Source of the DNA: JBNLBT01 sp050303435
GTDB lineage: Bacteria > Pseudomonadota > Gammaproteobacteria > Xanthomonadales > Marinicellaceae
Direction: 5' to 3'
Length of the DNA: 11,679 nucleotides
Assembly (NCBI GenBank): GCA_050303435.1
Contig: JBNLBT010000103.1
Span: forward strand, 1 to 11,679
Position 1 is the first letter of the stretch. Each line of letters begins with the position of its first letter. The notes beneath the pieces are model-generated. The model saw only the letters and a program-made list of their open reading frames with translations. It was not told the origin of the DNA and did not search any database. Positions 7,241 through 11,679 of this stretch are shown here, piece after piece. The position numbers were made by a program, and so were the translations under genes.

Positions 7241-7259
7241 ATCACACGTAATTTGTGAT
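7241..7259. promoter_or_regulatory. inverted repeat overlapping the hvfA -35 region (putative operator)
   Basis: ATCACA (7241-7246) and TGTGAT (7254-7259) form a perfect 6-7-6 inverted repeat. The right half covers the proposed -35 box. The spacing of 7 rather than 6 makes it a poor CRP site, so another dimeric regulator is more likely. Confidence 0.4.
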
Positions 7260-7281
7260 TGTGTCGACAAAATTTTAGAAT
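7253..7281 (+). promoter_or_regulatory. sigma70-type promoter of the hvf operon
   Basis: TTGTGA (7253-7258) and TAGAAT (7276-7281) are separated by exactly 17 bp. Transcription would start near 7288, giving a leader of roughly 97 nt before hvfA. The -35 lies inside one inverted repeat and the -10 inside another, an arrangement expected for a repressible promoter. Confidence 0.5.
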
Positions 7282-7307
7282 TTTGTTACAGATTTTTTTA
7301 ATTTTGT
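7267..7307. promoter_or_regulatory. inverted and direct AATTTTGT repeats over the hvfA -10 region (putative operator)
   Basis: ACAAAATT (7267-7274) and AATTTTGT (7279-7286) form a perfect 8-bp inverted repeat with a 4-bp spacer, placed over the -10 box. A third copy, AATTTTGT (7300-7307), lies exactly 21 bp (two helical turns) after the second, so a regulator could bind cooperatively on one face of the DNA. The identity of the regulator is unknown; a metal- or stress-responsive protein is only a guess from the operon's role. Confidence 0.45.
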
Positions 7308-7321
7308 ATGCGACCATGTTC

Positions 7322-7348
7322 TTCACCGCGTGACAGGCATGCGGTGAA
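7322..7348 (+). promoter_or_regulatory. hairpin in the hvfA leader
   Basis: TTCACCGC (7322-7329) and GCGGTGAA (7341-7348) form a perfect 8-bp stem, extendable by a G-U and a T-A pair. It lies between the proposed transcription start and the ribosome binding site and leaves the GGAGGAG (7372-7378) free. It could stabilise the abundant precursor message. I see no known riboswitch pattern. Confidence 0.45.
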
Positions 7349-7384
7349 CACTCATTAACCCCAATTCCTGCGGAGGAGATTAAT

Positions 7385-7858
7385 ATGTCAAAGACTATCA
7401 CCAACCTGAAGCCCGTGGCCAAGGCCATGGCCGCTGTCGTTGCCACCACAGCGCTGTGTACCAGCGCCGTTGCAGGCAACAACCCGTTCAGCCAGGACGA
7501 CCTGCAAGACGGCTACAAAAACATTGATGTCCGTGGCGACAAACACGCCGAAGGCAAATGCGGCGAAGGCAAGTGCGGCGAAGACAAGAAAGCCGAAGGC
7601 AAATGCGGCGAAGGCAAATGCGGTGAAGGCAAGTGCGGCGAAGACAAAGACGCCGAAGGTAAATGTGGCGAAGGCAAATGCGGTGAAGGCAAGTGCGGCG
7701 AAGACAAAGACGCTGAAGGCAAATGCGGCGAAGGCAAATGCGGCGGCGACAAAAAAGCCGAAGGCAAATGCGGTGAAGGCAAATGCGGCGGCGACAAAAA
7801 AGCCGAAGGCAAATGCGGCGGCGATAAAAAAGCCGAAGGCAAATGCGGCGCGGCCTGA
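7385..7858 (+). CDS. hvfA: HvfA-family oxazolin precursor peptide (copper-binding RiPP), 14 EGKCG modules
   Basis: This 157-residue secreted precursor is matched by its motif to HvfA of nontypeable Haemophilus influenzae. In that system, cysteines in EGKCG repeats are oxidised by HvfB and HvfC to copper-binding groups. Residues 1-30 are a Sec signal peptide, with a hydrophobic stretch about 14-29 and probable cleavage at AVA-G (30/31). Residues 31-55 form a non-repetitive leader-like part containing NPFSQDDLQDGYKNID. Residues 56-155 are exactly 20 pentapeptides: 14 EGKCG and 6 spacers of the type (E/G)DK(K/D)A. The EGKCG runs are 2, 3, 3, 2, 2, 1 and 1 modules long. All cysteines except C25 of the signal peptide are in EGKCG modules. 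GGAGGAG 6 nt before the ATG gives strong initiation. hvfB follows after 16 nt. A role in copper binding or sequestration outside the cytoplasm is inferred from the family. Confidence 0.93.
   Translation: MSKTITNLKPVAKAMAAVVATTALCTSAVAGNNPFSQDDLQDGYKNIDVRGDKHAEGKCGEGKCGEDKKAEGKCGEGKCGEGKCGEDKDAEGKCGEGKCGEGKCGEDKDAEGKCGEGKCGGDKKAEGKCGEGKCGGDKKAEGKCGGDKKAEGKCGAA
7550..7849 (+). repeat. in-frame 15-bp repeat array of hvfA, with higher-order units
   Basis: The 300 bp are 20 consecutive 15-bp units in one frame. A 60-bp unit (three EGKCG plus one EDKDA) occurs twice in a row at 7595-7654 and 7655-7714, differing only at synonymous third positions. Later units of 45 and 30 bp with GDKKA spacers are also near copies. 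The pattern points to growth by duplication of whole blocks, with selection keeping the peptide constant. Confidence 0.9.
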
Positions 7859-7874
7859 ACACAGGCATTGACCG

Positions 7875-8738
7875 GTGAATTCAGCGCAACTTGAATTGGC
7901 TGGCGCCGGTTTGGGATTGAGACGGGCCCTGCTGGGCCCGTTTCAAAACCACGGCGACCTGGACCCGGTCGCATTCATGGAAGTGGCACCGGAAAACTGG
8001 ATGACACTCGGTGGCCGCAGTGCCCGGCAGTTGCGCGAATACGCGGAGAAATACCCGATCGTTTTGCACGGCCTGTCCCTGTCCATCGGCGGACCGGATC
8101 CACTGAATGAAACATTCATCCGCGCGGTGCGTCAGTTCAAACGCGCAATCAATGCGCCGCTGTACTCAGAGCACCTGTCCTATTGCACCGACGGCGGTCA
8201 ATTGTACGACCTGATGCCGATTCCGTTCACGGCCGAAGCCGCGGTGCGGCATGTGGTGGACCGGATACTGAAAACCCAGGACATCCTCGGCGAACGCATT
8301 GCCATGGAAAATGTGTCCTATTATCTGACCCATCCCGACAGTGAAATGTCGGAAATCGAATTTCTCAACGCGGTGATCCGTCAGGCCGATTGCCTGCTGC
8401 ACCTGGATGTCAACAACATCTATGTGAACAGCATCAATCACCGCTACGACCCCATAGAATATCTGCAACAGATCCCGGCCGACAAGCTGGTGTACATTCA
8501 CATCGCCGGTCACTACAACGAGGCCGAAGACCTGATCGTCGACACCCACGGCGCGGAAGTCATCGAATCGGTGTGGGATATTCTGGAGCAAACCTACGCG
8601 CTGCACGGCGTGCACCCCACGCTGCTGGAACGCGATTTTAATTTCCCGGCGGTTGCGGAACTGCTGGCTGAAGTGTCGCGCATAGACCGCCTGCAGCAGC
8701 GTTTCGCGCGGGCCCAAACGCAACTGCAAAGGGCCTGA
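7875..8738 (+). CDS. hvfB: HvfB-family multinuclear non-haem iron oxidase (MNIO, DUF692)
   Basis: This RiPP maturase is a TIM-barrel iron enzyme of the MbnB/DUF692 family. Working with HvfC, such enzymes oxidise precursor cysteines to copper-binding heterocyclic or thioamide groups. The 287 residues show the expected metal-ligand pattern: EVAPENW (36-42), HG (65-66), YSEH (97-100), MEN (144-146), LDVNNIYVN (177-185), HIAGH (209-213), DTHG (223-226) and LLERD (250-254). The GTG at 7875 gives a family-typical N-terminus (LAGAGLGLRRAL). An AGG is the only, rather distant, Shine-Dalgarno candidate, so translation may be coupled to hvfA, which ends 16 nt upstream. Its stop overlaps the hvfC start as TGATG. 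The family and the presence of all motif residues are clear; the exact chemistry on this precursor is inferred from the EGKCG motif. Confidence 0.95.
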   Translation: MNSAQLELAGAGLGLRRALLGPFQNHGDLDPVAFMEVAPENWMTLGGRSARQLREYAEKYPIVLHGLSLSIGGPDPLNETFIRAVRQFKRAINAPLYSEHLSYCTDGGQLYDLMPIPFTAEAAVRHVVDRILKTQDILGERIAMENVSYYLTHPDSEMSEIEFLNAVIRQADCLLHLDVNNIYVNSINHRYDPIEYLQQIPADKLVYIHIAGHYNEAEDLIVDTHGAEVIESVWDILEQTYALHGVHPTLLERDFNFPAVAELLAEVSRIDRLQQRFARAQTQLQRA

Positions 8739-9496
8739 TGGCACATTTCAAAGACACTCAGCGGGCTTTTGCAGCGCACATCCGCGACCCCGAAAATCAC
8801 CCGGCCCCGGCCGGCGTGGAAGACCGCCGCGTGAACATCTACCGCGAACTGTTCATCAACAGCATCTCGGGCCTGCTGGCCGGTTCCTTTCCGGTGATGC
8901 GGGAGTTGTACGACGAGGCCGGCTGGCGAACGCTGGTGCGCGGTTTTTTTCGCAAGGAACACAACAAAACCCCCTATTTTCCAGAAATCCCACGCGAGTT
9001 CATGCGCTGGCTGGACGGCACGGTATTGCCGCAGGATAAACCGTTTCTGGCGGAATTGGCGCATTACGAATGGCTGGAGCTGCACCTGGAAAAAAACACC
9101 GCCGAGATTGCCCCCAACGACGCGCTCGATGCCGACATGTTGCGCAGCGGCCGCGCGGTGATCTCCGAGCTGGCCGAACTGCATGAATACCGCTACCCGG
9201 TGCACCAGATCAGCGCCGCTCAGCAACCGCAATCGCCGTTGGCCGAACCGCTGTTCATGCTGGTCTACCGCAATCGCCACGACCGCGTACATTTCAGCCG
9301 CCTGAATCCGGCCAGCGCGCAGTTGTTTTCCCGCTTGCAGGCCAACCGCGGGCAATCGTCCGAGCAAGTGTTGCAGCGCATGGCCAGTGACTGGGGCCGT
9401 GAAGACGTCGATGCGGTGATTGATTTCGGTCTGCAGCTGATGCACGACTGGTGGCGCAAGGACGTGATTGTGGACAGCGTAACGCCCAGCAATTGA
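8738..9496 (+). CDS. hvfC: HvfC-family RiPP maturation partner (DUF2063)
   Basis: HvfC proteins carry a RiPP-recognition-like element that presents the precursor to the DUF692 oxidase. The 252-residue protein opens with the DUF2063 region (about 5-95), including FAAHIRDPE, RRVNIYRELFINSISGLLAGSFPVMREL and GFFRKEHNKTPYFPEIPREF. A second, less conserved domain of about 150 residues ends near IDFGLQLMHDWW. There is no signal peptide or membrane segment, so it acts in the cytoplasm before precursor export. The ATG shares one base with the hvfB stop (TGATG), so synthesis of the two partners is translationally coupled. The gene is followed by a 400-bp hairpin-rich spacer rather than directly by hvfX. 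Confidence 0.92.
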   Translation: MAHFKDTQRAFAAHIRDPENHPAPAGVEDRRVNIYRELFINSISGLLAGSFPVMRELYDEAGWRTLVRGFFRKEHNKTPYFPEIPREFMRWLDGTVLPQDKPFLAELAHYEWLELHLEKNTAEIAPNDALDADMLRSGRAVISELAELHEYRYPVHQISAAQQPQSPLAEPLFMLVYRNRHDRVHFSRLNPASAQLFSRLQANRGQSSEQVLQRMASDWGREDVDAVIDFGLQLMHDWWRKDVIVDSVTPSN

Positions 9497-9593
9497 ACGA
9501 TATGCAAGTGATTGATTCATAGAACAAATACACTATTTTTACCAACCGATCGACCCGTCCAACGATGCCACAGTGCATTTGGCGCGTCATCAG

Positions 9594-9728
9594 CGTGGCA
9601 CAGCGAAGTGCCACCTGCAGCCATGGGGCACAAGCAAGGTCATAAAACATCCGTTCAATCACACTTGAAGGGGCAATGTTTTATGAAGATCCTGAAAAAA
9701 GCCAGGACGGTCTTTTTTCAGAGATAAC
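9594..9728 (+). repeat. hairpin-rich intergenic repeat, copy 1
   Basis: This is the first of two tandem copies of a roughly 135-bp unit. It contains the stem GTGGCAC/GTGCCAC (9595-9601 with 9608-9614), the long stem built on CATAAAACAT/ATGTTTTATG (9641-9650 with 9676-9685), and a terminator-like stem (9692-9721). Its long stem is interrupted by a GGGG mismatch, and its counterpart of the copy 2 TTGAGCC hairpin is largely lost. Upstream TGCCAC (9566-9571) could compete for pairing with GTGGCA. Confidence 0.85.
9692..9721 (+). terminator. terminator-like stem in repeat copy 1
   Basis: CTGAAAAAAG (9692-9701) pairs with CTTTTTTCAG (9712-9721), with an inner CC/GG extension around AGGAC. The T-run on one arm and A-run on the other give a bidirectional intrinsic-terminator form, though the GC part is short. 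It lies about 195 nt after the hvfC stop and would limit read-through toward hvfX. Confidence 0.55.
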
Positions 9729-9731
9729 ATT

Positions 9732-9867
9732 CGTGGCACAGGGACGTGCCACCTTGAGCCATTTGGCTCAAGTGAGGTCATAAAACATCCGTTCAATCGC
9801 ACTTGAACGGTCAATGTTTTATGACCGACCCTGAAAAAAGCCAGGACGGTCTTTTTTCAGAGATAAC
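9732..9867 (+). repeat. hairpin-rich intergenic repeat, copy 2
   Basis: The second copy lies 138-139 bp from the first. It has four good stems: GTGGCAC/GTGCCAC (9733-9739 with 9746-9752); CTTGAGCCA/TGGCTCAAG (9753-9761 with 9764-9772); a long stem of GGTCATAAAACAT with ATGTTTTATGACC (9776-9788 with 9814-9826) extended inward by CCGTTCAA/TTGAACGG (9789-9796 with 9803-9810); and the terminator-like stem (9831-9860). Pairing is more perfect than in copy 1. Confidence 0.85.
9831..9860 (+). terminator. terminator-like stem in repeat copy 2
   Basis: The sequence is the same as the stem in copy 1 (CTGAAAAAAG with CTTTTTTCAG). It ends only 35 nt before the hvfX start codon. That leaves little room for a separate promoter, so hvfX may be expressed by read-through of both stems. 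Confidence 0.55.
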
Positions 9868-9895
9868 CAATAATGAACAACGAGAGGAGCACATC

Positions 9896-10567
9896 ATGTC
9901 CGTCATCAACACCAGCAAACAACTGTGGCTGAATCTGACCGCGCGCCTGAACGCCACCGGCGAATGGCTGCCGCCGCTGTTTTTGCGGCTGATCCTGTTT
10001 TGGGAGTTTTGGGAAGCCGGCACGCAAAAACTCAACGGCGAAAACTGGTTCGGCACGATCCAATCCAATTTTCCCTGGCCATTTCATGAAATCCCAGCCA
10101 ACATCTCCTGGTTCATGGCCACCTGGGGCGAACTGATTGGCGCGGTGTTGCTGTTGCTGGGGCTGTTCACCCGATTCGCCGCGTTCTCATTGATCGTGAT
10201 CACCGCAGTGGCCACCGCGGCGGTGCACTGGCCGGCCGAATGGGGTTCGCTGGCTGAACTGTGGCAAGGCTACGCGATATCCAACAAAGGCGCCGGCAAC
10301 TTCAAACTGCCGCTGCTGTTTCTGGTGATGCTGATGCCATTGTTGTTCCGCGGCGGCGGCAAACTCAGCCTGGATTACCTGCTGGCCTACCTGAGCGGCG
10401 CGCAAGACGCGTTCGGCCACACTCGACCGGACCTGACCGCCAAAGGACTGGCGCTGCTGGCGCTGGGCCTGCCGCTGTTTTTCCTGATGCCATTGTTCGG
10501 CGGCCTGTTGCTGGGACTGGGCGCGGCGCTGGTGGTGCTGCAGCGTTTTTTAACCCCGACCGACTAG
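9896..10567 (+). CDS. hvfX: HvfX-type DoxX-family membrane protein
   Basis: This 223-residue inner-membrane protein has about six hydrophobic segments (near 25-40, 70-90, 94-111, 137-152, 183-200 and 201-216). The first segment, followed by GTQKLNGENWF, and the later GELIGAVLLLLGLFTRFAA are typical of DoxX-family proteins. At 223 residues it is longer than minimal DoxX proteins (about 140), because of a C-terminal membrane pair. DoxX proteins accompany hvfABC in other bacteria, where they are thought to assist the copper-RiPP system; the exact role is unsettled. The start at 9896 is chosen because GAGAGGAGC lies just before it and the next residues match the family. An in-frame ATG at 9803 would lie inside a hairpin stem and add 31 polar residues, so it is rejected. 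Confidence 0.85.
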   Translation: MSVINTSKQLWLNLTARLNATGEWLPPLFLRLILFWEFWEAGTQKLNGENWFGTIQSNFPWPFHEIPANISWFMATWGELIGAVLLLLGLFTRFAAFSLIVITAVATAAVHWPAEWGSLAELWQGYAISNKGAGNFKLPLLFLVMLMPLLFRGGGKLSLDYLLAYLSGAQDAFGHTRPDLTAKGLALLALGLPLFFLMPLFGGLLLGLGAALVVLQRFLTPTD

Positions 10568-10636
10568 GGCCTGTTAACATTTTCTCCTATCGGCACCGTC
10601 GCAAAGCCAGCCAAAGCACAGAAAATCCACACAAAC

Positions 10637-10662
10637 GCGGGCATTTTGGCTAAAATGCCCGC
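10637..10662 (+). terminator. terminator after hvfX
   Basis: GCGGGCATTTT (10637-10647) and AAAATGCCCGC (10652-10662) form a perfect 11-bp stem with a GGCT loop, followed by CGAATTTTCTC. It ends the hvf locus and lies 28 nt before the next start codon. The embedded TAAAAT (10651-10656) could also serve as the -10 box of the following gene, although no good -35 is visible. Confidence 0.6.
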
Positions 10663-10689
10663 CGAATTTTCTCTATCTTTGGCGACACC

Positions 10690-11679
10690 ATGAAAAAAAT
10701 CCTGCTGGCCCTGTTGGCCGCCGCCACCGGCGCGCACGCCGATCTGGGCGATGTACTGATCACTGAAATCGCGGTCACCCCGACCAACGGTGAATTCATC
10801 GAAATCCACAACAGCGGCGCCACACCGGTGGATCTGAGCGACGTTTACCTGACCGACGCCACCTTTTCCGGCGGCAGCGTGTACTACTACAAAATCGTCA
10901 CCGGCGTGCTGGCCGACGCCGGCGGCGGCGGTTTCGCGGATTTTCACGCGCGCTTTCCCGACGGCGCAGTGATTGCCGCCGGCGAATATCAAACCGTGGC
11001 GCTGACCGGTTCAGACGATTTTTTTGCCCAATACGGCGTCAACCCGACCTATGAACTGTTTGAAGACAGCGCCGCCGACGGCATCGCCGACATGCGCGAA
11101 GCCCTGCCCGGATCGATCAACCTGCAAGGTGGTTTGACCAACGACGGCGAGGTGATGATTCTGTATCACTGGGACGGGCAAAGCGATCTGGTGCAGGACA
11201 TGGACTACGTGCTGTGGGGCGACCGCGTGGAAGCGGTCGACAAAACCGGCGTGGCCATCGACGGTCCGGACGCCGGCAGCACCACCAGCAGCTACCTCAA
11301 CGACACCGCCACCGGCTCACAAGCGGTGGTTGACACCAGCGGGCACGCCTTTGGCTTCACCTGGCAGCGGGTGGACCTGACCGAAGGCACTGAAACCGGC
11401 AGCGGCGGCAACAGTGTCAACGGCCACGATGAAACCTCGGAAGACACCAACAACACCTTTGCCGAAGCCACGCCCACACCCAACGCCGGCGCCGGCAATC
11501 CACCCACCCCGTTCATGATCATCAACGAGATGGACGCACTCAGCGCCACCGCTGAATTCATTGAACTGTACGACGGCGGCGTGGGCAACACCGACACTTC
11601 CGGCATGATCCTGGTGCTGTTCGATGGCGCCAGCGACACCAGCTACCTGACCCTTGACCTGAACGGCCTGAGCACCTCG
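10690..11679 (+). CDS. secreted lamin-tail-domain protein (partial, runs off the window)
   Basis: From ATG 10690 the frame stays open for 330 codons to the window edge, with no stop. Residues 1-17 (MKKILLALLAAATGAHA) are a Sec signal peptide with an AHA-D cleavage site. Residues about 20-60 (ITEIAVTPTNGEFIEIHNSG, then VDLSDVYLTD) are a lamin-tail-like strand pattern. After a long acidic, Thr/Gly-rich region and a Pro-rich linker (about 258-273), a second lamin-tail-like segment begins (INEMDALSATAEFIELYDGG and VGNTDTSGMILVLFDG, about 277-310). Such repeats occur in extracellular bacterial proteins, some of which carry C-terminal nuclease or phosphatase domains. The catalytic part, if any, lies outside the window. 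No clear Shine-Dalgarno precedes the ATG; the signal peptide supports this start. A functional link to the hvf genes is not indicated, since a terminator separates them. Confidence 0.8.
   Translation, partial: MKKILLALLAAATGAHADLGDVLITEIAVTPTNGEFIEIHNSGATPVDLSDVYLTDATFSGGSVYYYKIVTGVLADAGGGGFADFHARFPDGAVIAAGEYQTVALTGSDDFFAQYGVNPTYELFEDSAADGIADMREALPGSINLQGGLTNDGEVMILYHWDGQSDLVQDMDYVLWGDRVEAVDKTGVAIDGPDAGSTTSSYLNDTATGSQAVVDTSGHAFGFTWQRVDLTEGTETGSGGNSVNGHDETSEDTNNTFAEATPTPNAGAGNPPTPFMIINEMDALSATAEFIELYDGGVGNTDTSGMILVLFDGASDTSYLTLDLNGLSTS

Noticed and set aside
7550..7849. Possible CRISPR array because of regular short repeats
   Set aside because: The repeats are contiguous, in frame, lack unique spacers and encode EGKCG modules. 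No cas genes are present.
7488..7974. Minus-strand open frames with repeats of HLPSPHLPS or RRICLRR type
   Set aside because: These are simply the antisense readings of the 15-bp hvfA repeats. The plus-strand reading has a strong ribosome binding site, a signal peptide and the known EGKCG motif.
9512..9727. 71-codon plus-strand frame after hvfC
   Set aside because: It runs through the first hairpin repeat, has no ribosome binding site and ends in the terminator-like stem. Its sequence is not protein-like.
9803..9895. Upstream in-frame start for hvfX at 9803
   Set aside because: The ATG lies inside the long hairpin and the added 31 residues are a translation of the terminator stem. The ATG at 9896 has a good ribosome binding site.

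Overview
The window reads as a chromosomal segment of a moderately GC-rich Gammaproteobacterium. The coding regions are GC-rich at third positions and the intergenic spacers are AT-rich. Protein families of proteobacterial type support this: a GcvA-like LysR regulator, a DUF6502-like protein, a tryptophan 2,3-dioxygenase with the same residue numbering as the Xanthomonas enzyme, and an HvfABCX copper-RiPP locus. I cannot place it to genus. I see no tRNA, rRNA, transposase, integrase or CRISPR array.

Layout. Positions 1-528 hold the possible tail of an upstream gene, a Rho-independent terminator, a perfect CRP-type palindrome and the promoter of a LysR-family regulator (529-1461). A structured intergenic stretch follows, then a DUF6502-like putative DNA-binding protein (1760-2539). 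Tryptophan 2,3-dioxygenase (2626-3474, minus strand) converges on it. Divergent from the dioxygenase is a tightly overlapping three-gene operon for a 2-oxoacid (probably pyruvate) dehydrogenase: E1 alpha (TTG start), E1 beta (frame broken by a one-base offset near 4921) and E2. No E3 gene is in the window.

The most distinctive region is 7240-10567, an oxazolin-type (Hvf) RiPP locus. It starts with a promoter embedded in two inverted repeats and a leader hairpin. HvfA follows: a secreted precursor whose C-terminal 100 residues are exactly 20 pentapeptides, 14 EGKCG modules and 6 acidic/basic spacers. Next come the multinuclear iron oxidase HvfB (DUF692) and its partner HvfC (DUF2063). After a tandem pair of about 135-bp hairpin-rich repeats, each ending in a terminator-like stem, comes the DoxX-type membrane protein HvfX. 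From what is known of the Haemophilus hvf system, HvfB and HvfC would convert the EGKCG cysteines into copper-binding groups before the peptide is exported by its Sec signal peptide.

The window ends inside a secreted protein with two lamin-tail-like segments (10690 to the window edge). The main observations for follow-up are the very long and regular HvfA array, the duplicated terminator cassette before hvfX, the operator architecture at hvfA, the E1 beta frame break, and a CRP site with no obvious target gene.
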